Source: Ferrimonas lipolytica
GTDB taxonomy: Bacteria > Pseudomonadota > Gammaproteobacteria > Enterobacterales > Shewanellaceae
Assembly (NCBI RefSeq): GCF_012295575.1
Contig: NZ_CP051180.1
Span: 2,294,001-2,358,000, forward strand
DNA: 64,000 nt
Direction of reading: 5' to 3'
Positions 16,626-25,260 of the stretch are shown one piece after another; within the stretch, counting starts at the first letter, position 1, and each line of letters opens with the position of its first letter. The translations under genes and the position numbers were made by a program. A model generated the notes under the pieces. It saw only the letters and a program-made list of their open reading frames with translations, was not told where the DNA came from and made no database searches.

Positions 16626-17288
16626 TCATCCTTGTGATGGAGTTTGCAGCTGCGCCAAAATAGTGCCAGCGTTATTCGGGTAAATTATGAATTCACCGTG
16701 ATATTTTACCAGCGACTTATAGTCGGTGATCTTATGCAGCAGTAACCCATGTTGGTAAGCAACATGGATTAGCTGGCTTACATCGCCACGGGCGTAAACC
16801 GACAGCGGTTTGATTAAAGTGCCAGTGTTGGCATCGATGCTTTGTTGCCACTGCTCGCTGCACACCACCAAGCTCGCCTTACCATCGGTATGGTGGGTTA
16901 CCTTTCTCGATACTGGGTAGCCTCGCTCCACGTACCAGTCATGCTCATCCAGTGCGGCAAACAGCTGTTCGAGCTGAGTGGAACTCACCGCAGCCATGTT
17001 GCTGCTGGCGTCAACTAACGGTTGATAGGTTGCGCAGATCTGCTCGAAGATAGGCTTTAAGCCAGCATTCGCCCCTTGAGTACGGGCGGCCTTTTGCCAT
17101 GCCAGCAACTGTTTGGCTACACAATGAGGAAAGCGTTGTTGCTTAATGGCACGAGTAACCCATGCACTGAAAAAGTGCGCTTCTGAACTTGGATTACACG
17201 GCACCTTGCCGCTTTGTTGCCCCTGTACCAATTCATCTAAGCCGGTTTTCGCCAGCATTAAAATGGCAATATTAAAACCTTCAGCCAT
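16626..17288 (-). CDS. DUF2913-like protein of unknown function
   Basis: A 220-residue soluble protein with no signal peptide or membrane segment. The sequence has conserved-looking blocks (SSEAHFFSAWVTRAIKQQRF, HTDGKASLVVCSEQWQQSI, and AYQHGLLLHKITDYKSLVKY) that I associate with DUF2913, a family confined to gammaproteobacteria. No catalytic motif is apparent. It is a single gene facing element copy 3. The family label is from memory and should be treated as tentative; that it is a real gene is well supported by its length and codon use. Confidence 0.55.
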   Translation of the reverse strand: MAEGFNIAILMLAKTGLDELVQGQQSGKVPCNPSSEAHFFSAWVTRAIKQQRFPHCVAKQLLAWQKAARTQGANAGLKPIFEQICATYQPLVDASSNMAAVSSTQLEQLFAALDEHDWYVERGYPVSRKVTHHTDGKASLVVCSEQWQQSIDANTGTLIKPLSVYARGDVSQLIHVAYQHGLLLHKITDYKSLVKYHGEFIIYPNNAGTILAQLQTPSQG

Positions 17289-17558
17289 GAGTTCGCCTTA
17301 TACATCGTACTAACGTTGATTTAATGAGTATCTAAAAAGCAGGTTAACTTACAAAAACAGCCGCCCCAGCAATGATTATCTCTCAAATCTCTATTTATAG
17401 TGATAAACCTAGAACAAAATGGAACATTTTGATGTAGTTCACATTGGTGGTGTTTATAAGCTGCGCTATCACTAGTTTCTGACATTAGTCTAATTTTGAG
17501 AGTGCTAATTTTTGCACAGATCACAGTTAATGCCTGCTACAGCTGGCAAAATCGGCTT

Positions 17559-17678
17559 ATGAATACCAAGAAATCACAACACATTCAGTATCAGCAAGCA
17601 CCAAAGAAGTCTATGTCAGACCGCTTAGACTATGCTTTTTTGCAATTATCTCGCGCTTTACGATTTAGCGTCGTCTGA
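17559..17678 (+). CDS. possible 39-residue small protein
   Basis: ATG 17559 opens a short frame reading MNTKKSQHIQYQQAPKKSMS and then DRLDYAFLQLSRALRFSVV: a basic N terminus followed by an amphipathic helix. An imperfect hairpin (GCCACTCAA...TTGAGTGTGGC, 17704-17727) follows the stop. There is no good ribosome site, so it may be chance. It is the only item of note in the 444-bp gap 17289-17732; a 67-residue frame on the other strand (17321-17524) looks like noise. Confidence 0.3.
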   Translation: MNTKKSQHIQYQQAPKKSMSDRLDYAFLQLSRALRFSVV

Positions 17679-17732
17679 TCTGTAAAAGTATATACAGTTG
17701 AGCGCCACTCAATCCCTTGAGTGTGGCTTCAA

Positions 17733-18272
17733 TTATGCTGCTGATCGATTTTTCATCTTCTGACTAATGTAGTGCATTAGCCACGTTTCTCGTTGCAAAC
17801 TCAACCCTGCTTTATCGCTTCCAGCCATTACACGCTCGTTATGGGCAATCGCCTGCTCTAGCTCTATCCATACCGGTTTCATGCCGTTAGCCTGCTCGTA
17901 ATCCTCTAATTGGGTTTGTCCCAACTTTGGATCAGCCGTACACCAGTAACAGTATGAATACATACGGACGTTATCGTGACTTTCTTTATACCAAGGTCGC
18001 AGCTCGTGATAGATCCCAAGCTCTGCATTGATAACAACATTGCGTGCGCCAGTCTCCTCTTCCACTTCGCGAATAACCGCTGCAGCCAATGACTCGCCTT
18101 CGTCCACACCGCCACCGGGCAAACTGTAGTCGTCATACCGAGCGGTATACAGCAACAATATCTTATCGGCGTGGGTGATAACGGCGCGAACTGAGTGGCG
18201 GGTAAATTCGCTACCACCAGCAACCGCTTTAGGGTGTTCGCTGTATTGGAGGGTTGGCATGGTGCTATGCAT
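17733..18272 (-). CDS. Nudix hydrolase
   Basis: A soluble protein of about 179 residues that hydrolyses a nucleoside-diphosphate derivative; the substrate is unknown. The Nudix box is complete: GGGVDEGESLAAAVIREVEE followed by ETGA fits G-x5-E-x7-REUxEExGU. The frame stays open upstream to 18347, but the proline-rich N-terminal extension this would add is not family-like, so I use an internal ATG at 18272 (a second one at 18260 is possible). It is divergent from fadD, with the FadR-like operator at 18368 between the two genes. Confidence 0.87.
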   Translation of the reverse strand: MHSTMPTLQYSEHPKAVAGGSEFTRHSVRAVITHADKILLLYTARYDDYSLPGGGVDEGESLAAAVIREVEEETGARNVVINAELGIYHELRPWYKESHDNVRMYSYCYWCTADPKLGQTQLEDYEQANGMKPVWIELEQAIAHNERVMAGSDKAGLSLQRETWLMHYISQKMKNRSAA

Positions 18273-18367
18273 TGGCGATTCCGAGTTTGAACGACAAAGG
18301 CGGGGATTGTACGGATTTAATCCAACGGGTGCATCCTCTGGTGGCAAATAATCTACGCTGACAATTC

Positions 18368-18384
18368 TGCTGATCAGACCAGTC
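18368..18384. promoter_or_regulatory. candidate FadR operator upstream of fadD
   Basis: TGCTGATCAGACCAGTC contains CTGATC-A-GACCAG, a 6-1-6 inverted repeat with one mismatch. It matches the FadR consensus core CTGGTC-N-GACCAG at 11 of 12 arm positions. It lies about 80 bp before the fadD start, where FadR blocks transcription in Escherichia coli. FadR control is known for fadD in enterobacteria and vibrios; here it is inferred from the site. Confidence 0.6.
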
Positions 18385-18465
18385 TGTGAATAAAAATCGC
18401 TAGGTTAAGAATTAAACAGTTGTTTGAATGCAGTCAAGTTACTTCAAAGCGAGGAATACAAGGGA

Positions 18466-20037
18466 ATGGCAATGCAAAATGATCTGGCAAAATTGTTTCA
18501 AGAAAGCTGTCAAAAATATGCGGCACTACCCGCCTTTAGCTGCTTAGGCCACACCCTAACCTTCGAGGAAGTTGGCCAACAAGCACAAGCTTTTGCCGCT
18601 TGGCTGCAACGCCATACCGATCTTGAGGTCGGTGATCGCATTGCCATCCAGTTACCTAACATTCTGCAATATCCGGTTGCCGCTTACGGTTCGCTGTTGG
18701 CTGGATTGGTGTTGGTTAATACCAACCCTATGTATACCCCGCGCGAGATGCGCCACCAATTTATCGACAGCGACGCTAAAGCGGTAGTGATTTTGGGCGA
18801 TCTGCTACCAAACCTCGACAAGATCATTGCTGATACCGAGATCCGTACCGTGATAGTAACTGATCCGCTTGATCTCAGCGGCGGCCCTGCACGGTCACTA
18901 AGCAACAAGATTCACGTTGGCATGCAGCAGGTATTAGCTGAGGGCGCCAAGCTTTGTTGTAATGTTGTCTACACCGACAATCCAGAACAGCTGGCAATTC
19001 TTCAGTACACCGGAGGTACAACCGGGCCATCAAAGGGGGCGATGTTGTCCCACGGCAACGTAACTGAAAACGTCAATCAGATGATGGATTCCATCGGCGT
19101 GCGCTGTCGTGAAGGCGAAGAGATCTTTATTGCGCCGCTGCCGCTTTATCATATCTATGCCTTCAACCTAAATATGGTGATGTTCTTTAGTCGTGGCAGC
19201 TTAAATGTATTGATCCCTAACCCGCGAGATATTGATAGCTTCGTAAAAACAATGGCCGCCTATCCGTTCACCGCCTTTGCAGGGCTCAATACCCTCTTTG
19301 TTGGGTTATGCAGCCACCCCGACTTCGCTAAGCTCGACTTCAGTCAACTGGCGCTCACCTGCTCTGGCGGTACCGCTCTCACCGAGGCGGCCGCCAAGCT
19401 GTGGCAAGACACCACCGGTTGCGTTATCAGCGAAGGCTATGGGTTATCGGAAACCTCACCGGTAGTGACCTTCAATCCGGTAGATGGCGAACGTTTGGGT
19501 TTTTGTGGTATTGCGCTATCGCGCACTGAGATAAAAATGGTCGATGCATTAGGGCAAGAGGTACCTCAAGGGGAGCCTGGTGAGTTGTGGGTACGGGGCC
19601 CACAGGTAATGCAAGGCTATTGGAAGCGTCCAGACGCAACAGCCGAAGCGATGGAAGACGGCTTCTTTAAAACCGGTGACATCGCCCGCTTTGATGAGCT
19701 GGGTTACATTCAGATCGTCGATCGTAAAAAAGACATGGTGATTGTCTCCGGCTTCAACGTCTTCCCCAATGAGGTAGAAAACGTGCTGGCACTGCACCCA
19801 ACTATTCTCGAGTGTGCGGTAGTAGGGGTACCCGATGAGCAAACCGGCGAGGCGGTTCGAGCTTATGTGGTACTCAAGCCCGGCGTTACACCAGATAAAG
19901 CTGGCCTGATCGATTACTGCCGCGAACAATTGACAGCATACAAAGTGCCTAAACAGGTAGAGTTTATCGCCGAACTGCCTAAATCTACGGTGGGCAAAAC
20001 TTTGCGTAATAAACTACGTCAGCAAGCAACTGCTTAG
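18466..20037 (+). CDS. fadD: long-chain fatty acid-CoA ligase
   Basis: A roughly 523-residue AMP-forming ligase activating fatty acids to acyl-CoA at the inner membrane. The P-loop block YTGGTTGPSKGAMLSHGN, the SEGYGLSETSPV block, the hinge GFFKTGDIARFDE and the C-terminal PKSTVGKTLRNKLR with its catalytic Lys are all present in the FadD layout. I use ATG 18466, behind GAGGAA and AAGGGA; an upstream TTG frame at 18424 is unlikely. The FadR-like site upstream supports the fadD role: it would feed the beta-oxidation operon at 7-12 kb. The length is slightly below E. coli FadD (561) but normal for related ligases. Confidence 0.88.
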   Translation: MAMQNDLAKLFQESCQKYAALPAFSCLGHTLTFEEVGQQAQAFAAWLQRHTDLEVGDRIAIQLPNILQYPVAAYGSLLAGLVLVNTNPMYTPREMRHQFIDSDAKAVVILGDLLPNLDKIIADTEIRTVIVTDPLDLSGGPARSLSNKIHVGMQQVLAEGAKLCCNVVYTDNPEQLAILQYTGGTTGPSKGAMLSHGNVTENVNQMMDSIGVRCREGEEIFIAPLPLYHIYAFNLNMVMFFSRGSLNVLIPNPRDIDSFVKTMAAYPFTAFAGLNTLFVGLCSHPDFAKLDFSQLALTCSGGTALTEAAAKLWQDTTGCVISEGYGLSETSPVVTFNPVDGERLGFCGIALSRTEIKMVDALGQEVPQGEPGELWVRGPQVMQGYWKRPDATAEAMEDGFFKTGDIARFDELGYIQIVDRKKDMVIVSGFNVFPNEVENVLALHPTILECAVVGVPDEQTGEAVRAYVVLKPGVTPDKAGLIDYCREQLTAYKVPKQVEFIAELPKSTVGKTLRNKLRQQATA

Positions 20038-20106
20038 TTAGCCATCACTTCCCCCTCCCAACCGAGCCGGATTTTCAATTCGGCTTGGTTCTCTAGCCCA
20101 CTTTTA

Positions 20107-20398
20107 GACTGTGTACCAACTAAGTGTTGCTCTTTCCAATGCTGTTAAAGCACTGGCTAGGCGAGTTCTGATACAAGCGGAAAGCACTACTGCCGTTGAT
20201 CTTCTGCCGCATTGGAGCAGTCCAGCGAAGCGTTTCGGACTGCGACCTAAGGTAAAAGGGGATTCCAACGGGGGCGGAGCTCCCCCCTAATGCATACAAG
20301 AACGCGCCGTAGCCACCGCGACATAGTCCCCTAAAAGCACCAGAATTGGTGAAGCCGAAGGCTTAAGATAAGCTTCAACAGCTAACTACGACACAACC
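20107..20398 (+). mobile_element. 290-bp MITE-like element, copy 4
   Basis: A full-length copy (292 bp) starting GACTGTGTACCAACTAAGTG and ending TACGACACAACC, flanked by a perfect 8-bp direct repeat CACTTTTA (20099-20106 and 20399-20406). It lies between fadD and the TonB/ECF operon. Together with copy 1 it defines the full-length form of the family. Confidence 0.85.
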
Positions 20399-20406
20399 CA
20401 CTTTTA

Positions 20407-20746
20407 GCATTTCCCGGAAGTGTTAACTAGCAAATATTACGAGCTAATATTGTGTTGCTACCACTGAGTAAACCAACCACTGATGTTGTTAGCGCGGGCG
20501 TTGCCAATGGCAGCAGCGCTTGTAAAAACAGTTCGAACCGTCCACACCGCACTCACCCCGACCATCTGTCGCAACAATGCGCTGCAAACTGTCAAAAATA
20601 GGACATTATGTCCACAAGGCTAAGATCATCATCACAAAAGCAAGCCTTAGCCGGATTACTCCGTTATTTTGTCAATTTTTTAATTTAACCTGTCGGCAAA
20701 TTATAGGCGGTCACTGTACTGCCCAATTCGTCGATGGAGAGAGAGA
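20407..20746 (+). promoter_or_regulatory. leader region of the TonB/ECF operon with palindrome
   Basis: GGACATTATGTCC (20601-20613) is a perfect 6-1-6 palindrome 134 bp before the first gene. Just downstream, GGCTAAG (20619) and CTTAGCC (20646) can pair in a 7-bp stem, followed by the T-rich TTTTGTCAATTTTTTAATTT. No B12, TPP or FMN riboswitch consensus and no Fur box is visible. The region may hold an operator plus a structured leader, but this rests only on symmetry. Confidence 0.35.
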
Positions 20747-22798
20747 ATGGATATGATGTCTGGCCGCATCAGTATTATTGCGGCAGCCGTTATCATGGCA
20801 ATGCCAGTTATGGCAGAGCAAAGCACGGATTTTGGTGATATTGAAGATGTGATCGTTGTTCGCGGTGAAGCTCCGACAGCACAACAACTAGCAACCACCA
20901 GCTACACGATTGACGCCGACGCCATTGCCCAGCAAGGTGCCCTCTCTCTCGATCAGGTGCTTGCTACCGTTCCTGGTGTATTTGTTCGTACTGGCGGCCA
21001 AGGCCGACCATTAATCGATATTCGTGGCTTTAAAACCCGCCACGCCTTACTGCTGATCAACGGTGTTCCAGCCAACGCCAGTTACGATGGTCAGTTTGAT
21101 ACCCGTTCTATCCCGGCATCACGCATTGAGCGTGTAGTGGTTTCAATGGGCCCTTCGTCGTTGCTATACGGCAACGGTGGTAACGCTGGCATCATCAACG
21201 TTATCACCAAACGTGGTAACGACGATGCACCAACAGTGGCGGCACAAGTTGGCGGCGGTAACGATGGTCGCTGGTTAGCGGACGTAAGTGCGGCAACCCA
21301 AACCGATGCTACTGACTTTATGATCTCCTACAGCGGCACTGGCAGCGATGGCAGCAATATGCCTGACGACTTCGATTTCAGTGATAACGAAGACGGTGGT
21401 CGTCGAGACAACAGCGACGATGAAAACCATAAGATTTATAGCAGTGCAGGTTGGCAAGTTAACAGCGCAACGAAGTTGGCGTTAACCGTTGAGTATCAGG
21501 AGTCTGAGTGGGGGATCCCATCTTCATTGGAGGAGCTATCAGACAACAAAAGCAAATCGAAGTATGAGCGTATCGATGAGCAGAACAGCGGCGGAATTCA
21601 ACTAAGTGGCGATCATCAGCTCAACGGCAATATGGCGCTGCGAGGCTACGTTTACTACAACCAGCTCGATGAGATCGCCAACGCCTATGAAGATGGCAAC
21701 TACGAAACCATCACTGAAACCACTGATTCTCGCTCTAAGAACCAAGGTGCTAACCTACAGTTCTTGATTGAGAATGGAGCCCACCTATTTACCACCGCCT
21801 TTATTTATGAGAATCAGCGTTACCAAGCGTCGTTATGTGAGCCTACAACGATAAGCATTAGCGGTGATGGCAGCGGTGGGGGTTCTGGCGGTGGCAGTGG
21901 TTCTGGCGGTGGTGACGGTTCAGGTGGCGGCTCTGGTGATAATGACAGCAGCAACTGCAGTAACAGTAGTCATTCAATGGATCTCTATAATGTTGTTGCT
22001 GAATACCAATGGCAGCCGACTCAAAGCTACGGCGCAACCGCTGGCGCAAGTTGGCACTATAACGACATCTCAAAGGAGAGCGATTACTCCGGTTTAGTGT
22101 CTGGCTACCTGTACCTAACCGACGTCACCAAACTGAGCACCTCTGTTGCTCGTAAGGTTCGGTTTGCTACCTTGAAAAACCTGTTCGAACCGAGCAAAGG
22201 TAACGAAGATCTTGAAGCGGAAGTGACCGAGCACCTTGAAATCGGCCTAGCGCACCAGTTCAACCCGTCGAACCAAGTTGAGTTGTCGCTTTACCATAGT
22301 GATATCGATAACTACATCGAAAAAGATGAACTCAATGGCAATATCTACCGCAACTTCGCCAAGTACCGCTTCCAGGGCGTTGATGCAACCTGGCGCAACC
22401 GCGACCTATCCAAACTCGATATTGATATTGCCTACAGCTACCTCGATGCGGAAAACCGCGATCCAGAAGATTCTAGCCGTGATCAGTTGCAAAACCGCCC
22501 TAAGCATCAGATCCAAACCAGCTTTGTTGGTTACTTGCCGTGGGATATCACCACTCGTCTAGATGCTAGCTGGGTGATGGATGTGGTTGATTACTACGAA
22601 AACAAAGATAAAGAGATGGTTAAGATCGACTCTGGCGATTACACCGTAGTTGACTTAACCGTGTCACAACCACTGCCAATGAAGGGGTGGTCTTGGCAAG
22701 CAGGGATCACCAACTTACTGGACGAAGAGTACAGCCAAAGTGTTGATCTGCTGTCACCGGGGCGCGAATGGTTAGTCAGCATCAAAGCTGAGTTCTAA
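20747..22798 (+). CDS. TonB-dependent outer-membrane receptor
   Basis: A 683-residue receptor. The signal peptide (about 1-24, ending PVMA) is followed by a TonB-box-like EDVIVV (about 33-38), then the plug (LDQVLATVPGVFVRTGGQGR, IDIRGFKTRHALLLINGVPA, VVSMGPSSLLYGNGGNAGII) and a 22-strand-type barrel ending in Phe (VSIKAEF). An extracellular loop near residues 366-410 is replaced by a Gly/Ser/Asp-rich stretch, GDGSGGGSGGGSGSGGGDG and onward, bracketed by two Cys. The start has a strong GGAGAGAGAG upstream. The gap to the ECF ATPase is 2 bp, so it imports the substrate of that transporter into the periplasm. The ligand is unknown. Confidence 0.93.
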   Translation: MDMMSGRISIIAAAVIMAMPVMAEQSTDFGDIEDVIVVRGEAPTAQQLATTSYTIDADAIAQQGALSLDQVLATVPGVFVRTGGQGRPLIDIRGFKTRHALLLINGVPANASYDGQFDTRSIPASRIERVVVSMGPSSLLYGNGGNAGIINVITKRGNDDAPTVAAQVGGGNDGRWLADVSAATQTDATDFMISYSGTGSDGSNMPDDFDFSDNEDGGRRDNSDDENHKIYSSAGWQVNSATKLALTVEYQESEWGIPSSLEELSDNKSKSKYERIDEQNSGGIQLSGDHQLNGNMALRGYVYYNQLDEIANAYEDGNYETITETTDSRSKNQGANLQFLIENGAHLFTTAFIYENQRYQASLCEPTTISISGDGSGGGSGGGSGSGGGDGSGGGSGDNDSSNCSNSSHSMDLYNVVAEYQWQPTQSYGATAGASWHYNDISKESDYSGLVSGYLYLTDVTKLSTSVARKVRFATLKNLFEPSKGNEDLEAEVTEHLEIGLAHQFNPSNQVELSLYHSDIDNYIEKDELNGNIYRNFAKYRFQGVDATWRNRDLSKLDIDIAYSYLDAENRDPEDSSRDQLQNRPKHQIQTSFVGYLPWDITTRLDASWVMDVVDYYENKDKEMVKIDSGDYTVVDLTVSQPLPMKGWSWQAGITNLLDEEYSQSVDLLSPGREWLVSIKAEF

Positions 22799-22800
22799 CA

Positions 22801-24090
22801 ATGACGGTGATGTCGGTATCGCAGCTTAATGTGATACGCAATGGGGTGCCGTTATGGCGCCCCATTGATCTTTCTATTAAAGCGGGCGAACTGATATTGC
22901 TGTTGGGGGATACCGGCACGGGCAAAAGTACCTTGCTTACCGCCATGGCCGGGTTACTCAAACCGGACGGTGGTGCAATTCGCTGCAATGGACGCTGTGG
23001 TTTGGTATTACAAGATCCCTGCATTCAGCTTATTCGCGACCAAATCGGTCCCGAAGTTGCGGTATTGCTGGAGTGTCTTCAGGTACAACCGGAGCAGATG
23101 CAGGCTCGTGTTACTGCGGCGCTTAAGCTGGTGGATCTCGACTTGCCGTTAGATCAACCGACGCAAAGCCTATCCCAAGGCCAGCGTTATCGTTTGTTGA
23201 TTGCAGCCCAGCTGGTAGCCACTCCGCAACTGCTGCTACTGGATGAGCCGTGGGCACAGATGGACGATGACTCCTTTATCCAGCTACAACAAGTTCTCAA
23301 AACCTTACTGCAACAAGGCGTCAGCGTTGTAGTCAGCGAACATCAAGCTGAGCCTTGGGCTGCGCTTGCAAGCCAAACCCACCAACTAAGTGCGGAAGGG
23401 CTTAACCCACCTAAAGCCGTCAGCAGCAAGCCAATTAGGTCCGCACAGCCATCAACTGCCTCCTTAGTAAAGCTTAGCAGTGGCGAGTGCACCCTTGCAG
23501 TAGGGCAACGTAAGTTGTCGCTACCCCCATTAACATTGCATCAAGGTGAACGCGCTTTGCTTTGCGGTAGCAACGGTTGCGGCAAAAGTACCTTGTTGGG
23601 CGCCATGCTTGGTTTAACGGCTGAGATTGAAGGTGACTTCAGGTTACTGCCTGATCTTGATAGAGAGTCGGTTAAGCACCATGTTGGGCTGGTATTACAG
23701 CAACCAGCGAAACAGCTGTTTGCCACTACCGTACTGGAGGAGCTGTGTTTCTCGCAACTGCGCCAAGGGATTAGTGCAGCAGCGGCGGAAGCGGAATCGA
23801 TGGCACTGTTAGCACGGCTCAAACTGGACAATTTGGCTGAGCGTTCACCCTACACCCTCTCCTATGGGCAACAGCATCTTGTTGCCATTAGTAGTCAGCT
23901 ACTGCGTAAACCACAGCTGTTGTTACTCGATGACCCGTTTGCTGGCCTTGATCATCACAGCACTGAAGTACTGTGGCAGTTGCTGGATGAACATACTGAT
24001 AGTTGTGCCACCGTTATCGCTAGCCACAGGCCTATCGCAGGTGTGCATAGCCATTGGCAGATAGAACAGGATCGTCTTTATGTGGCCTAA
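22801..24090 (+). CDS. fused two-domain ECF transporter ATPase (EcfA-EcfA')
   Basis: A 429-residue protein with two ABC ATPase domains in one chain. Domain 1 has Walker A LLGDTGTGKST (about 36-46), signature LSQGQ and Walker B LLLLDEPW. Domain 2 has Walker A LCGSNGCGKST, signature LSYGQ and Walker B LLLLDDPF. Asp replaces the usual catalytic Glu after Walker B in domain 2, so the two sites may differ in activity. The fused layout is that of YkoD-type energy-coupling-factor modules. The gene starts 2 bp after the receptor stop and its end overlaps ecfT by 11 bp. Confidence 0.9.
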   Translation: MTVMSVSQLNVIRNGVPLWRPIDLSIKAGELILLLGDTGTGKSTLLTAMAGLLKPDGGAIRCNGRCGLVLQDPCIQLIRDQIGPEVAVLLECLQVQPEQMQARVTAALKLVDLDLPLDQPTQSLSQGQRYRLLIAAQLVATPQLLLLDEPWAQMDDDSFIQLQQVLKTLLQQGVSVVVSEHQAEPWAALASQTHQLSAEGLNPPKAVSSKPIRSAQPSTASLVKLSSGECTLAVGQRKLSLPPLTLHQGERALLCGSNGCGKSTLLGAMLGLTAEIEGDFRLLPDLDRESVKHHVGLVLQQPAKQLFATTVLEELCFSQLRQGISAAAAEAESMALLARLKLDNLAERSPYTLSYGQQHLVAISSQLLRKPQLLLLDDPFAGLDHHSTEVLWQLLDEHTDSCATVIASHRPIAGVHSHWQIEQDRLYVA

Positions 24091-24724
24091 GCAACTGCAG
24101 CCCAAGCCAGTAACATGGGTGCAGATAAAACTAGTACTAAGCCCACTTTTTGTCGCCTTAGCGTTTGCGTTACCGCCGCTGCCACTGGCTGCTTTAGCGC
24201 TACTGTTAACCTTGTTGGTGTTGCGTTCGCCCGATGGTTGCAAGCAGATGCTAAGACTGACCAAATTTATGTCAGTGCAGTTTGCGTTGGTGCTGCTGTT
24301 TTATTGCATCCGTTTTGGTTTTGATAGCTGGCCCCAAGCATTGCTTATTTCTAGCCGGCTCTATCTGGCAGTGTTGCCAGGGCTGTGGTTTTTTCTTTCC
24401 TGCCCTCAGCATTATGTGGTGCAAGCCATTAAGCCGTTTCTGTCTAACCGCAATGCGGTCGTGATTGCGGCTACCTTGGCATTACTGCCTCGGCTTACCA
24501 GCGAGGCCCGCCAGCTTTATCAATTGCAGCAGCTTCGTGGCGCTAAGATCGCTCCGCAAGATCTGTGGCGGATCGGCGCTTGGCATGATTTGGTCACCAC
24601 TGTCCTTACTCCATTGCTAATCCAACTGGTACGGCTAACCCAGCAACAAGAACTCGCGTTACGAGCTCGCGGTTATCACGACCACACCAACCCTACTCAT
24701 TACCCTATTGATGAAACCCAATGA
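24080..24724 (+). CDS. ECF transporter transmembrane component (EcfT/CbiQ family)
   Basis: A 214-residue membrane protein. Four to five hydrophobic segments precede a long cytoplasmic C-terminal region that carries the two coupling helices of T components: QLQQLRGAKI (about 148-157) and ELALRARGYH (about 193-202), corresponding to the paired Arg-Gly signatures that dock into the ATPases. It overlaps the ATPase gene by 11 bp and the next gene by 4 bp (ATGA), indicating translational coupling. With the ATPase it forms the energising module of the transporter. Confidence 0.87.
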   Translation: MWPKQLQPKPVTWVQIKLVLSPLFVALAFALPPLPLAALALLLTLLVLRSPDGCKQMLRLTKFMSVQFALVLLFYCIRFGFDSWPQALLISSRLYLAVLPGLWFFLSCPQHYVVQAIKPFLSNRNAVVIAATLALLPRLTSEARQLYQLQQLRGAKIAPQDLWRIGAWHDLVTTVLTPLLIQLVRLTQQQELALRARGYHDHTNPTHYPIDETQ

Positions 24725-25260
24725 ATAAACTCAAACTGGCCGATGCTCTGCTCATTGGCGCGCTATCTTTGCTGCTTTTGAGCTTTAAAGCCGCAGTGAA
24801 ACTGAAGCTTGGATTAAGTGGCCACACCATGTTCTTAATGGTGTTGGTGTTCCTGTTAGCCCGCGGTTTGGTGCCGGTGCGAGGCTCAATAATCTATTGC
24901 GGTTTGCTAACCGGCATACTAGCAATGCTACTTGGCATCGGTAAGGGCGGACCATTGATATTACTTAAATTCCTTCTACCTGCTGTCGGCATAGAGCTGG
25001 CCTGCTTGCTGTTGCCGTTTGCACCGTGGCATCGGGTAACCGCCATTGCTGCCGGAGCCGCAGGGCTTATTGCTTGGGTGATTAAGGGGGCCACCGAGAT
25101 GGCGCTGGCCGGTGCCGACATCGACATTATCCTCATGCAGATGGGCTGGAAATCCTTCGGCGGCGGGATCTTTACCGTGCTCGCCGCACTATGCGTGCCG
25201 TTGCTATTGCAACGACTAGCTCACCACCAACTTATTCCAACCGAGCGACAGCCCCAATGA
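24721..25260 (+). CDS. putative S component (substrate-binding membrane subunit) of the ECF transporter
   Basis: A 179-residue, very hydrophobic protein with about five to six membrane helices, the usual size and topology of S components (170-220 residues). Its position directly after EcfT with ATGA overlaps on both sides makes it the likely specificity subunit. I could not match it to the S components for thiamin, riboflavin, biotin, folate, cobalt/nickel or queuosine precursors; GHTMFLMVLVFLLARGLVPV and GGPLILLKFLLP are its most distinctive stretches. Substrate unknown. Confidence 0.65.
   Translation: MNKLKLADALLIGALSLLLLSFKAAVKLKLGLSGHTMFLMVLVFLLARGLVPVRGSIIYCGLLTGILAMLLGIGKGGPLILLKFLLPAVGIELACLLLPFAPWHRVTAIAAGAAGLIAWVIKGATEMALAGADIDIILMQMGWKSFGGGIFTVLAALCVPLLLQRLAHHQLIPTERQPQ

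Noticed and set aside
17321-17524. 67-codon minus-strand frame with several Cys
   Set aside because: No ribosome site, no family features, and AT-rich intergenic composition; probably chance.
20407-20746. Cobalamin or thiamin riboswitch ahead of the TonB/ECF operon
   Set aside because: TonB plus ECF suggested it, but neither the B12 box nor the TPP-conserved blocks could be found; only an undefined stem and palindrome remain.
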